Origin: Acidobacteriales bacterium 59-55
Lineage (GTDB): Bacteria; Acidobacteriota; Terriglobia; Terriglobales; Acidobacteriaceae
DNA: 64,000 nucleotides
NCBI GenBank assembly: GCA_001897435.1
Contig: MKSV01000010.1
Location: forward strand, 124,001 to 188,000
Direction: 5' to 3'
The position numbers and the translations under genes are program-made. Of the stretch, positions 44,162-52,214 are shown in pieces. The notes beneath the pieces were generated by a model. It searched no databases and was not told the DNA's origin. It saw nothing but the letters and a program-made list of their open reading frames with translations. Positions within the stretch are counted from its first letter, which is position 1. Every line of letters begins with the position of its first letter.

Positions 44162-46786
44162 ATGATGAAGCGATCCCTCCTTTGCTGTGGCGCGTTTCTG
44201 CTCGTGGTCGGCGCACAGGCGTTGGCGCAACTGCCCAACACCTGCAAACCGCCGGCGTCCGCTGCGCACGCTCCGGCCGGAACGCCGCCTGCGAGAGTTT
44301 ATGACGCGGTGGGCGCCTGGTTCGCCGAAAAGGGCGATCTGACCTGCGCCGCGGCGGCGTTCAAGCAGGCCTTGCGGCTGGAGCCGAAGTCGGCGGAGGC
44401 GCATTTTGATCTCGGACTGGTACGGCAAAGTCAGCAGAAGCCGACCGAAGCAATCAACGAGTTTCGGCTGGCACTGCAATATGATCCCAAATTGTTGCAG
44501 GCTCGTTGTGCGCTTGGCTCGACGCTGACTGATCCCGCCGAGGCCGAACCCGAATTTCGTAAAGCGCTCGCGGCGAATCCGCAATTGGTCTGCGCCCTGG
44601 ACGGGATGGCGCAGGTTCTGGCGAAGCAGGGACGATACGCTGCTGCTGTGGATTCCTGGCGGCAGGCTCTCCGCATTCAACCGGACGCTCCCGATCTGCA
44701 ACTCGCTTTGGCAACCGCGACCTATAAGGCTGCCAAGGCGAGGCAGGCCAATGGGCTACCGGCAGTGGATGGCGCCGGGGTGGCTGACGCGATTCGTCTT
44801 GTAACGGATTTGCTCAAGAGCCATCCCGACCTGACGGCTGCTTACTTTACTCTCGGCAACATCTATGCGAACGAGCGCCGCGATCGCGAGGCCGCGGATC
44901 AATATAAGGAGGTGACCCGCCGGAGTCCTAACGATGTGGTCGCGCTGGCTGCCGAGGTCAAGGCGCTCATCGATGCATCCGCCTATGCCGAGGCGCTTGC
45001 GCCCGCCCGTGACTATGTGCGCCGGAAGCCGAGCGATCCCTCGGCACACGTCATGCTTGGCACGGTGTACCAGCAACTGGGCGATTACGCAAAGGCGGAG
45101 CCGGAACTTGAGATTGGAGCGGCCAGGGCGCCCGACGATTTTGAAGCCCGCTACCAGTTCGGACTTGTGTTGGCGCGCCTGGGAAAACCCACTCAGGCGC
45201 TGCCGCAGTTGCAGAAAGCCGTCGCGCTCAAACCCGGAGATCGGTCGGCACAGTTCCAACTCGTGGCTGTGCTGCGCTCGCTTGGTCAAACGCAGCAGGC
45301 AGCCCGGATCGTAGAGCAGATGCGGAAAGAACAGGGCAAAGAATTCCTGAATAGCCAACTGGCATCCGAGGGGACCAAGGCGAATGACCTGCTGCAATCG
45401 GGTAAGCCGGCAGAGGCCGCGCAGATTTATCGCCACATGCTCGAAGAGAATCCGGATAACGCCTGGACAGCCTATAATCTCGCGCTGGCGCTGGAAGCTC
45501 TGCACGATACCAAGGGCGCGGAGGACGCCCTTCGCAAGGCGATCGACATCAACCCCAGGCTGGCCAAGATCAGAGCCGAATTAGGCAGCCTGGAGTTGGC
45601 GAAAGGCGATCTGCAATCGGCGCAGAAGTGGCTCGAATCCGCGCTGGCGCTGGAACCGGAACTCGTGGAGGCGCGTGGAAATCTGGCGATGCTTTACGCC
45701 AAGAAGGGTGATTTCGTATCGGCCGAGCGATTGCTTCGTCAGGCACTCGAAGACAATCCAAAATATAAGGAAGGCCACTTGAACCTGGGCTTGATTCTTG
45801 CCCAGCAGAACAGAAAATCCGACGCCGAGAAGGAACTGGACGAAGCGGTCGCCCTGGCGCCGAAGAATCCCGCCACGTTGTCGACAGTTGGAAAAGCGAA
45901 GGTGCAGATGGGAAAGACGAGCGAAGGGATCGCGCTGCTGCGGCAGGTCGTCGATCTGGCGCCCGATCTCGCCGTGGCTCATCTGGACCTGGCCCTTGCG
46001 CTCGCCGACGGTTACAACTTGTCGGAGGCCCTGGTGCAAACCAGCGAGGCGGTTCGCCTGGCTCCGCAGTCTGCCGCCGCCCATTTCTACCGCGGGCGAG
46101 TTCTGTACGATCTGAGCCGCAGCAAGGAAGCGCAGACTGAGTTTGAAACCGCCAGCCGGCTCGATGCAAAATTCCCCGGGCCACGATATTTTCTTGCCCT
46201 CATCGACAAGCAGGAGGGCAAGTACGAGCTTGCAGCCAATCTGTTTGAAGAGACTGTCAAGTTGCAGCCCGGCAACGTCATGGCCTGGTATATGCTTGGC
46301 CAATCTCTTGAGCAGACGTCTAAGACCGCGGAAGCGCTGGCGGCGTGGCGAAAGGCAATCGCGATCGATCCCAAGTTTAGCCAGGCGCTGATCAGTCTGG
46401 CGAGCGCGTTGCGATCGACCGATTCAGCTGAATCGGAGCAGTTGATGGCACGCTTCAATGCCGTTCAGAAAGAGCGGCGCATCCTGGACCGCGCGGACAC
46501 TCTCGCAAACAACGGTGTTGAAGCGGCGTCTGCGCACGACTGGCCCGAAGCGATCCGGCAGTTGAAAGAAGCAATCGGCGCGTGCGGCGATTGCGCAGCA
46601 AGAGGCGACCTTCATAGAAAACTGGGCATCATCGAATGCCAGGCCGGCAACCTCGACGACGGCGAAAAGGAACTGCTGGCAGCGAAGGCGCTCAAGCCGG
46701 ATGACCCCGTAACCCAGGCCGCCCTTGAGTTGGTCGCCCGCGCTCGAAGCCAGCATTCCACATCCACTGCCGGGATTGCCCATTAG
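44162..46786 (+). CDS. Exported TPR-repeat protein
   Basis: An 874-residue protein with a signal peptide (RSLLCCGAFLLVVGAQALAQ). The rest is made of about 20 tetratricopeptide repeats with the W-x2-LG-x2-Y/A pattern, such as AFKQALRLEPKSAEAHFDLG, YFTLGNIYANERRDREAADQ and LNLGLILAQQNRKSDAEKEL. Such solenoids act as protein-binding scaffolds. It is cotranscribed with the CRTAC1 gene, a pairing that recurs in Acidobacteriota. A role as periplasmic partner of the CRTAC1 protein or the TonB receptor is inference. There is no enzymatic domain. Confidence 0.88.
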   Translation: MMKRSLLCCGAFLLVVGAQALAQLPNTCKPPASAAHAPAGTPPARVYDAVGAWFAEKGDLTCAAAAFKQALRLEPKSAEAHFDLGLVRQSQQKPTEAINEFRLALQYDPKLLQARCALGSTLTDPAEAEPEFRKALAANPQLVCALDGMAQVLAKQGRYAAAVDSWRQALRIQPDAPDLQLALATATYKAAKARQANGLPAVDGAGVADAIRLVTDLLKSHPDLTAAYFTLGNIYANERRDREAADQYKEVTRRSPNDVVALAAEVKALIDASAYAEALAPARDYVRRKPSDPSAHVMLGTVYQQLGDYAKAEPELEIGAARAPDDFEARYQFGLVLARLGKPTQALPQLQKAVALKPGDRSAQFQLVAVLRSLGQTQQAARIVEQMRKEQGKEFLNSQLASEGTKANDLLQSGKPAEAAQIYRHMLEENPDNAWTAYNLALALEALHDTKGAEDALRKAIDINPRLAKIRAELGSLELAKGDLQSAQKWLESALALEPELVEARGNLAMLYAKKGDFVSAERLLRQALEDNPKYKEGHLNLGLILAQQNRKSDAEKELDEAVALAPKNPATLSTVGKAKVQMGKTSEGIALLRQVVDLAPDLAVAHLDLALALADGYNLSEALVQTSEAVRLAPQSAAAHFYRGRVLYDLSRSKEAQTEFETASRLDAKFPGPRYFLALIDKQEGKYELAANLFEETVKLQPGNVMAWYMLGQSLEQTSKTAEALAAWRKAIAIDPKFSQALISLASALRSTDSAESEQLMARFNAVQKERRILDRADTLANNGVEAASAHDWPEAIRQLKEAIGACGDCAARGDLHRKLGIIECQAGNLDDGEKELLAAKALKPDDPVTQAALELVARARSQHSTSTAGIAH

Positions 46787-46813
46787 AGATACGCTTCTGA
46801 GTACCAGCCACTT

Positions 46814-46844
46814 TGCTGCCGGGAGAATATGTCTCCCGGCAGCA
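46814..46844. terminator. Bidirectional terminator between convergent TPR genes
   Basis: TGCTGCCGGGAGA and TCTCCCGGCAGCA form a perfect 13-base stem with an ATATG loop between the stop codons of two converging genes. T-tracts are weak on both sides. Confidence 0.7.
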
Positions 46845-46927
46845 TGTCGGGCAAGTAGAGTTTTCTCTAAACGACTGGATCGCTCCAGCAGACTGTCGCT
46901 TCAGGTCGGCCTCTGATCAGTCTCCGA

Positions 46928-49225
46928 TCAGCCTAAAAGACCCAACTCCTTCTGAGCATCCTTCGCCGTCTGGCTGTTGGGAGCTACCGCGATGGCCTTC
47001 TTCAGATGAAGCGAGGCATTGGCCTTGTCGGAGAGTTTGCTGTAGATCATCCCCAGGTGGTAGTTGATCGCGGCGTTGTTCGGTGAAGTCTTCAAAGCGT
47101 CTTCCAGCAGGTCGCGCCCCGAGTCGTAGTTTCCTTTCTGGTAATAGATCCAGGCCAGCGTGTCGGCTGTGTCGGGAGAGTTGGGTAGCACGCGGCGAGC
47201 GGTCTGAGCGAGCGAGAGCGCCACGTCAAGATTCCCCCCGGTCTCCGTCATCAGGTACGCCAGGTTATTCGCTGCGACAGCCTGGTCGGGCTGAATCGCG
47301 AGAGCCTTCTTGTAGGAAGCCGTGGCGCCGGTACGATCGCCCTGTGACTCCTGAAGTGTGCCCAGGATGGTGTACGCCTGCGCATCCGAGGGATGATCCT
47401 TGACCCACTGCTGCCAGGTCCCGATCGCCTTGGCCGTATCGCCCATGGTGATCTGAGCGCGCGCATAGGTCATCACTGCGCCGCTATCCTTCGGGTTCAG
47501 CTGCATTGCCTTCTGGGATGACGCGAGCGCCGCGCTGGCATCACCGGATTGCAACTGGAGCTGCGCCAGCAGGTCGTACATATCACTGTTCTGCGGAGAC
47601 TTGGCGATCTGCGCCTGAACGCGGCTCATCGCCTTGGCCGGCTGCTTCTGGTACATGTCGATCGAAACCAGCAGTCCCAGGGCCCGCGCCGAGTTCGGAT
47701 TGGTCTCGAGCGCCTGCTCCAGCAGCGTTGTCGCCTCCGGTAGCTTCTTCTGGACCAGCCGAAGCTGGCCCAGCTCCAGATAAGCGCCGCTGTTCTTGGG
47801 ATCGAGCTTGATGGCCTCGCGGAAATCGGCCTCGGCCTTGTCCCACAGCTTCTGGCTTCCCTCGGCCATGCCGCGCCAGAGATAGGGAATTGCCGACTGC
47901 GGAGCAATCGCGATCGCTGCCTCCGCCACCTGTGACAGCGTGGTGTAGTCGTGAAGCTGCATGGAGACCTGGGCCAGCCCGCTCTGCGCTTCCATGCTCC
48001 TGGGATTGATGCGCGAGGCGTCCCGGAAGCTCTTCTGCGCGGCAGCTGTATCTCCCTTGGCCAGTGAGGCGCGGCCCAGCCAGAGCTTGACCTGCAGGTT
48101 CTCCGGATTCGCTTTGGCTGCCTTTTGTAGCGTGTTGACGGCGTCGTCCGTCTTGCCGTCGTTCAGCAGAAGCATGCCGTTCAGTACCGAGACTTCAGGC
48201 AGGTTGCTGTCGGTCTTGGTCAGTTCGGCGGCGATCTCTTTTACCTTGGGGATGTCGTGCTTCTGTAGAAGAATCTGGGCGTAGGCCAGCTTCAGCGGAG
48301 CGCTCTTCGGGTACTTCGATACAAGGTTGGAGTAGGCCGCGGCGGCCTTATCGAGTTGGTTGGTGCGAAGGTAGTAGGTTGCCAGCAGATCGGCTCCGGC
48401 ACTGTCGTCATTGAGATCCTCGGCTGCCTTGAGAAGCGTCTGCTCGGCCATTGCAGTGTTGCCCTGCCGGATATAGTGGTTCGCCAGACTGCCGCGAGCA
48501 TTGATGCTCTTCGGGTCGGCGGCAATGGCGGCTTTCATCTCTCCCTCGGAGCCTGCCATGTCACCCTTCCGCTCAAGCAGAGCGGCAAGGATGAGGTGCG
48601 CCGTCACATTCTTTCCGTCCAGCGATACCGCTTTGCGCAACTCCTCTTCGGCAGAGGCGGCTTTTGCTGGATCGGAGCTTTCGAGGAAGCCGAGCGACGC
48701 GTGGTAGCCGGCCTTCTTCGGATCGATCGAGATCGCGCGTTGAATCTGGGTGAGCGCTTCGGCGCGGTCTCCCTTCGATGAAGCGATGCTGGAGAGCAGG
48801 GCATAGGCGTCTGCGTTATTGCTGTCCGCGGCAAGCACGGCCTTGGCCTGTTCCATGGCCTTGTCGGACTGGTGCCCCGCCAGGAGCAGGTTGCCCAGGT
48901 CGATGCGCGCCGCATTGTTGCCGGGCTGCAGGTCCACCGTCCGCATCAACTCCGCATACGCCTGCATCATCAGGCCCTGTTTTAGATAGACCTTAGCCAA
49001 CTGGTAGTGAGCGTCGCCGAAGTTGTGGTCCACCTTCAGCGCGTTCGAGAACTGAATGGAGGCTTCCTTCAGCTTGCCCTGATCCTCGTAGCGCTTACCG
49101 CTGTCCAGATAGCGATGCTTCTCCTTGTTGGGATCCCGTTTGCATCCCATGCTGAGGCCAAGCGTCACCGCCAGACCCAATACGACTAAAGCTCTATATG
49201 CCGACGGTGTCAGTGCTATCTTCAT
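46928..49225 (-). CDS. prsT: PrsT-like TPR lipoprotein of the exosortase/EPS system
   Basis: A 765-residue TPR lipoprotein. The ATG at 49225 with AGGAA six bases upstream is preferred to an upstream ATG at 49255. The signal LVVLGLAVTLGLSMGC ends in a lipobox Cys. The mature part starts KRDPNKEKHRYLDSGKRYEDQG and consists of tandem TPRs (IQFSNALKVDHNFGDAHYQL, NNLAYLMTETGGNLDVALSL). The length, lipobox and placement after exosortase match the PEP-CTERM-system TPR-repeat lipoprotein family (PrsT). It is the third gene of the exosortase unit, 123 nt after the EpsI gene. It probably acts as periplasmic scaffold for polymer export. Confidence 0.82.
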   Translation of the reverse strand: MKIALTPSAYRALVVLGLAVTLGLSMGCKRDPNKEKHRYLDSGKRYEDQGKLKEASIQFSNALKVDHNFGDAHYQLAKVYLKQGLMMQAYAELMRTVDLQPGNNAARIDLGNLLLAGHQSDKAMEQAKAVLAADSNNADAYALLSSIASSKGDRAEALTQIQRAISIDPKKAGYHASLGFLESSDPAKAASAEEELRKAVSLDGKNVTAHLILAALLERKGDMAGSEGEMKAAIAADPKSINARGSLANHYIRQGNTAMAEQTLLKAAEDLNDDSAGADLLATYYLRTNQLDKAAAAYSNLVSKYPKSAPLKLAYAQILLQKHDIPKVKEIAAELTKTDSNLPEVSVLNGMLLLNDGKTDDAVNTLQKAAKANPENLQVKLWLGRASLAKGDTAAAQKSFRDASRINPRSMEAQSGLAQVSMQLHDYTTLSQVAEAAIAIAPQSAIPYLWRGMAEGSQKLWDKAEADFREAIKLDPKNSGAYLELGQLRLVQKKLPEATTLLEQALETNPNSARALGLLVSIDMYQKQPAKAMSRVQAQIAKSPQNSDMYDLLAQLQLQSGDASAALASSQKAMQLNPKDSGAVMTYARAQITMGDTAKAIGTWQQWVKDHPSDAQAYTILGTLQESQGDRTGATASYKKALAIQPDQAVAANNLAYLMTETGGNLDVALSLAQTARRVLPNSPDTADTLAWIYYQKGNYDSGRDLLEDALKTSPNNAAINYHLGMIYSKLSDKANASLHLKKAIAVAPNSQTAKDAQKELGLLG

Positions 49226-49348
49226 TACGCTTTCCTCGATCCTTTTCTTGGCCAAACTGTTTTCTTAGTCAAACTGTTCTATTGATGCGTACTTTCAAAA
49301 TCGTTCCGCGCTTGCTGCCCGCAACTTTGCCGGTCTTGCCCGCGCACC

Positions 49349-50029
49349 TCAGTTGGGGATAAACCGCGGCAGAAGCGGTGCCATGATATTGGTGAAGCGA
49401 ACCGCCCGGGCGCGCGCATCCGCCACGGACTCGGTCGGCGATATCTGAGTAATTACGCGGACCAGAGCGCCGTCCGTCCGATCCATGCGGATCGCATCTG
49501 CGACCATATAGGCTCTCGCGACATATTCGTTCGGAATGCTGCGGCCATGGGCCTGATACCAGTAGATGACGAATTGCCTGGACTCTCCGTTGCTGATGAT
49601 GTATTCGCCCACCCTGTAGTCTTTCCCGGTGACGTCAGTCAGGGTCACATACTTGTGGGAATCAAACGTCCAGCCCGCACCCGGCAGGCAATTCTGCGGA
49701 GAATGGATAGACTGCCCCGTGCGCTGCGTCGGGAAGTAGCCGATAAAGACACCGATCGGCAGGTCGGCATTCGAGACGACCGGCGTCTGGCTGACGTTCA
49801 TGGGCTGCGGAGACTTGAAATAGAGCCGGTTGAGAAAATCACCCTTGCCCAGTACGGCAAGGACGTCCTCGGCCATCGGCAGATCCTGCCCGGTCCAGCC
49901 GCCAATCGTCTCGGGCATCATCCGCAGAGGCTCGCGAGGCACCATGCGGTCGGTGTCGCCGCGGCTGTGCAGGGCGAGGGCGGTTACAAAGAGGAGAAGG
50001 ACGACTGTCCAGAATCGGGGCGATCTCAT
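49349..50029 (-). CDS. epsI: EpsI-domain exosortase-associated protein
   Basis: A 226-residue protein with one N-terminal membrane helix (FWTVVLLLFVTALAL) and a periplasmic domain. Hallmarks are PETIGGWTGQDLPM, GVFIGYFPTQRTGQSIHSPQNCLPGAGW in two parts, and FVIYWYQAHGRSIPNEYVAR. In EpsI-type proteins the HSPxxCLPGxGW motif is strongly conserved. The ATG at 50029 overlaps the exosortase stop by ATGA and has GGAG upstream; longer upstream frames overlap the exosortase and are rejected. In many bacteria EpsI is fused to exosortase; here it is a separate, coupled gene. The family is needed for EPS biosynthesis, but its exact reaction is unclear. Confidence 0.88.
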   Translation of the reverse strand: MRSPRFWTVVLLLFVTALALHSRGDTDRMVPREPLRMMPETIGGWTGQDLPMAEDVLAVLGKGDFLNRLYFKSPQPMNVSQTPVVSNADLPIGVFIGYFPTQRTGQSIHSPQNCLPGAGWTFDSHKYVTLTDVTGKDYRVGEYIISNGESRQFVIYWYQAHGRSIPNEYVARAYMVADAIRMDRTDGALVRVITQISPTESVADARARAVRFTNIMAPLLPRFIPN

Positions 50030-50955
50030 GCTTTCTCTCCAGTCGGCGGCCAGACCAGCCGCATGACCCGGTGAACCAGGTACAGGCAGCAGAGAGAGAT
50101 GACAAACATCACCCAGCCGGAAAACTCGTGGAAGAACCCAAGCGCCTTGTCCGGGTCCCAATACTGTACGCAAAGCCCGGTGCCGACGATCCGGACCACG
50201 TTCGCGGCAACGGCGATGGGAATGGCGGCTAATGCCAGCAGCACCCGGCGGCTGGTCGTGCGCTCCAGGAAGTAGCCGTAGAAGACCGCCAGCGCAAACA
50301 GGCTCATCAGCGAGCGAATACCGCTGCATGCCTCCGCGACCTCCAGCTTCATCACCGGCAACTGAATGACGTTGCCCTCCTGGAGCACCGGGACGCCCAG
50401 CATCGGAAGGATGTCGCTGGCGATTCGCGACGCCAGCAACTGCAGCGGAAAGGTGATGTGATTAAAAATGATGGCAGGAATCGGGATGGCAAGGATCAGG
50501 ACCAGCAGGGGAAACCGCAGCTCCCGCAGCATCCTTCCCCCGAAGAAGGTCCAGATAAGCCCTCCCATCAGGAAAATAAAGGACATCCGGGTGGTAAAGA
50601 GCTCGACTCCGTAGACGCCCAGTACTAAAAGGATGATCGCAAAGACAACCAGCGAGATCCCTCGCCAGGTCGGCCTCGCCGGAATTGCGCTCAGAACCGC
50701 GCGCTTATCCCATATAAGGTAGCCGGCAAAGAGCGGCACCAGGAACCCGTGGGAGTAATCCGGGATGGTGTACCAGTCATAAACCAGCTTTCCCGCGATG
50801 CGGTAATAGATGGCGACCAGCAGGGCAGCGATGATGGCATAGGGTAGCCAGCCATATTTGGTCCCGGCTGCCTGGTTTGAGCCGATAGGCCCGCGTTCCC
50901 CCCCGCCGGTTACCGGCTCGGGAGGATAAGGTTCGGCTTGAGTGCTGCCTGTCAT
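50026..50955 (-). CDS. xrtA: Exosortase (XrtA/EpsH type)
   Basis: A 309-residue integral-membrane transpeptidase-like protein with about eight helices. With the start at 50955 the catalytic residues are Cys210 (AEACSGIRSL), Arg255 (ANVVRIVG) and His276 (FFHEFSGWVMF). TIPDYSHGFLVPLFAGYLIW near the N-terminus is typical of the family. Exosortases process proteins with C-terminal PEP-CTERM-type signals, and the XrtA type is tied to EPS. Frames extending to 51015 or 51000 run through the sigma-54 promoter candidate, so 50955 is preferred although no good ribosome-binding site is visible. It heads the exosortase-EpsI-PrsT unit. The subtype is inferred from gene context. Confidence 0.85.
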   Translation of the reverse strand: MTGSTQAEPYPPEPVTGGGERGPIGSNQAAGTKYGWLPYAIIAALLVAIYYRIAGKLVYDWYTIPDYSHGFLVPLFAGYLIWDKRAVLSAIPARPTWRGISLVVFAIILLVLGVYGVELFTTRMSFIFLMGGLIWTFFGGRMLRELRFPLLVLILAIPIPAIIFNHITFPLQLLASRIASDILPMLGVPVLQEGNVIQLPVMKLEVAEACSGIRSLMSLFALAVFYGYFLERTTSRRVLLALAAIPIAVAANVVRIVGTGLCVQYWDPDKALGFFHEFSGWVMFVISLCCLYLVHRVMRLVWPPTGEKA

Positions 50956-50989
50956 TCGTAAGACGTTATACTTCACATAAGACCTGTAT

Positions 50990-51004
50990 GCAATTCGCAT
51001 GCCG
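50990..51004 (-). promoter_or_regulatory. Sigma-54 promoter candidate for the exosortase unit
   Basis: On the minus strand the sequence reads CGGCATGCGAATTGCA. GG and GC are separated by exactly ten bases, and GGCATG-N4-TTGCA matches the -24/-12 consensus except for C in place of the -26 T. Transcription would start near 50978, about 23 nt before the chosen ATG. Confidence 0.6.
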
Positions 51005-51245
51005 CATTGAATCATCCCGTTTTTTCTGAATTAGACGCCTATATCTGTCAAAGTGGAAGGCAATGCTCTCCATAGTGGGAAAAACATTTCCATATATGCT
51101 GGCAATTTGCACACCGATAGAGCGATCCGGCCGCTCCCCCGTTTCAATCTTCAATGGGAGTTAGACGAATGAATTCCGGGCCTGAATGGTATAGCTAAGT
51201 GGAGATTGAGGGCTTTTTGTGAAGGACCGACCCCGAGAAAGCGGT

Positions 51246-51262
51246 TTGGCATCTCCCGTGCA
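51246..51262 (+). promoter_or_regulatory. Sigma-54 promoter candidate for the EPS export unit
   Basis: TTGGCATCTCCCGTGCA has TGGCAT at -24 and GTGCA at -12 with ten bases between GG and GC; only the first T of TTGC is changed. The expected transcript start near 51273 lies just before the AAAGGA of the leader gene. Confidence 0.5.
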
Positions 51263-51292
51263 TCGTACTGTGTAACAACCAAAGGATTCTTC

Positions 51293-51550
51293 ATGATTGC
51301 AGGCTTTATACAGGAAAATAATAGAGGTCGTTCCCGCCAGACGCCTCCGGCCACGGATGATCGCGGCACGGCAATTCGCAACTGGAGCGCTGAGACCGGC
51401 AGGAAGGCAATTGCCTCGTCTCCCTTTACACGGCGTTCGATCCTGGGACGTTACCGTATATTCGCAATAAAGCGGCTCCGGCAGAAGTCGAATGCGTCAG
51501 AATGGGATAAGTCGATCCCTGGTTTCATCAGGAATGGGAGTTGCCAATGA
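51293..51550 (+). CDS. Putative 85-residue leader gene of the EPS export unit
   Basis: An ATG at 51293 has a strong ribosome-binding site, AAAGGA, six bases upstream. Its stop codon overlaps the start of the polysaccharide export gene as ATGA. The product begins MIAGFIQENNRGRSRQTPP and ends with a basic region (TRRSILGRYRIFAIKRLRQK). It has no signal peptide or membrane helix and matches no family I know. The frame extends upstream to 51206, but that start lies before the promoter candidate. It may be a translated coupling leader or a small basic protein. The evidence is position and translation signals only; codon use was not measured. Confidence 0.45.
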   Translation: MIAGFIQENNRGRSRQTPPATDDRGTAIRNWSAETGRKAIASSPFTRRSILGRYRIFAIKRLRQKSNASEWDKSIPGFIRNGSCQ

Positions 51551-52206
51551 AGTGCTCTGTTGCTGTTGCTGTTATAGTTGCGGCGCTGCTTGCGATGCCT
51601 ATTGTAGGTATCGCCCAGTCACCCTCGGCCCCGGCATCTGCAACCGCCGACAAGACTGCCCCGCCTTCGGATGCGGCCTCGAAGACCGCTGCTGACGACG
51701 CGGCTACGAAAGATTCGACCGATATTGCCCACTACATTATCGGACCGGAAGACAGCCTCCAGATCACGGTCTGGAAGGAGCCCACTCTCTCGGGGTCTGT
51801 CCCCGTTCGTCCCGACGGTATGATCTCGATGGTTCTGCTCGGAGATCTGCCCGCCGCCGGCAAGACTCCCATGCAACTGAGCGCCGACATCACGGAGCGG
51901 CTCAAAAAGTACATTCAGGACCCAATCGTCACGGTCGTCGTTCTCGGTATCAATAGCCAGAAGATCTTCATTATCGGCGAAGTCGGCCACGTCGGCGCCA
52001 TCCCTCTCTCTGCCGGCATGAGTCCTTTGCAGGCGATCGCCGCCGCCGGTGGCTTGTCTCCTTTTGCTAACTCCAAGCATATCTATATCTTGCGAGGTGA
52101 AGGCAGCAAGCGCGTCAAGATCCCGTTCAACTACAAGCAGGCCCTGAAGGGCGAAAATAAACAGGACGTCTCGCTCGAACCCGGCGACACGATTGTGGTC
52201 CCATGA
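51547..52206 (+). CDS. Wza-like polysaccharide export protein
   Basis: A 219-residue periplasmic/outer-membrane export protein. The ATG at 51547 has GGGAG six bases upstream. The signal peptide is KCSVAVAVIVAALLAMPIVGIAQ; the cleavage site has no lipobox Cys, unlike classical Wza lipoproteins. An Ala/Thr/Ser-rich linker follows, then the Poly_export domain (YIIGPEDSLQITVWKEPTLS, VRPDGMISMVLLGDLPAAG) and an SLBB-type domain (FIIGEVGHVGAIPLSAGMSP, GLSPFANSKHIYILR, SLEPGDTIVVP). This is the short XrtA/PEP-CTERM-locus type. It forms or caps the channel for EPS export. The next gene follows within 8 nt. Confidence 0.9.
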   Translation: MKCSVAVAVIVAALLAMPIVGIAQSPSAPASATADKTAPPSDAASKTAADDAATKDSTDIAHYIIGPEDSLQITVWKEPTLSGSVPVRPDGMISMVLLGDLPAAGKTPMQLSADITERLKKYIQDPIVTVVVLGINSQKIFIIGEVGHVGAIPLSAGMSPLQAIAAAGGLSPFANSKHIYILRGEGSKRVKIPFNYKQALKGENKQDVSLEPGDTIVVP

Positions 52207-52214
52207 GGGGTTCC

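Larger units (their letters stand above)
50956..51292 (+). other. 337-nt divergent regulatory region of the EPS locus
   Basis: This stretch separates the minus-strand exosortase unit from the plus-strand export unit. It contains one sigma-54-type promoter for each direction (listed separately). Between them lies about 240 nt with several AT-rich stretches, where an enhancer-binding activator could bind. GTGGGAAAAACATTTCCATAT at 51079-51099 carries the partial palindrome GGGAAAAACATTTCC. Confidence 0.6.

Noticed and set aside
43508..44701. A 397-codon minus-strand frame spanning two genes
   Set aside because: It is antisense to the second CRTAC1 gene and the TPR gene and has no family signature or ribosome-binding site.
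50030..50329. N-terminal extension of the EpsI protein
   Set aside because: The extra 100 residues overlap the exosortase gene in another frame and are Arg/Gly-rich; the ATG at 50029 has a good ribosome-binding site and ATGA coupling.
50965..50993. Sigma-70-like promoter TTGCAT-N17-TATAAC before the exosortase
   Set aside because: The -35 box coincides with the -12 element of the better sigma-54 match, and transcription would begin only a base or two before the ATG. It cannot be excluded, but the sigma-54 reading fits the gene content better.
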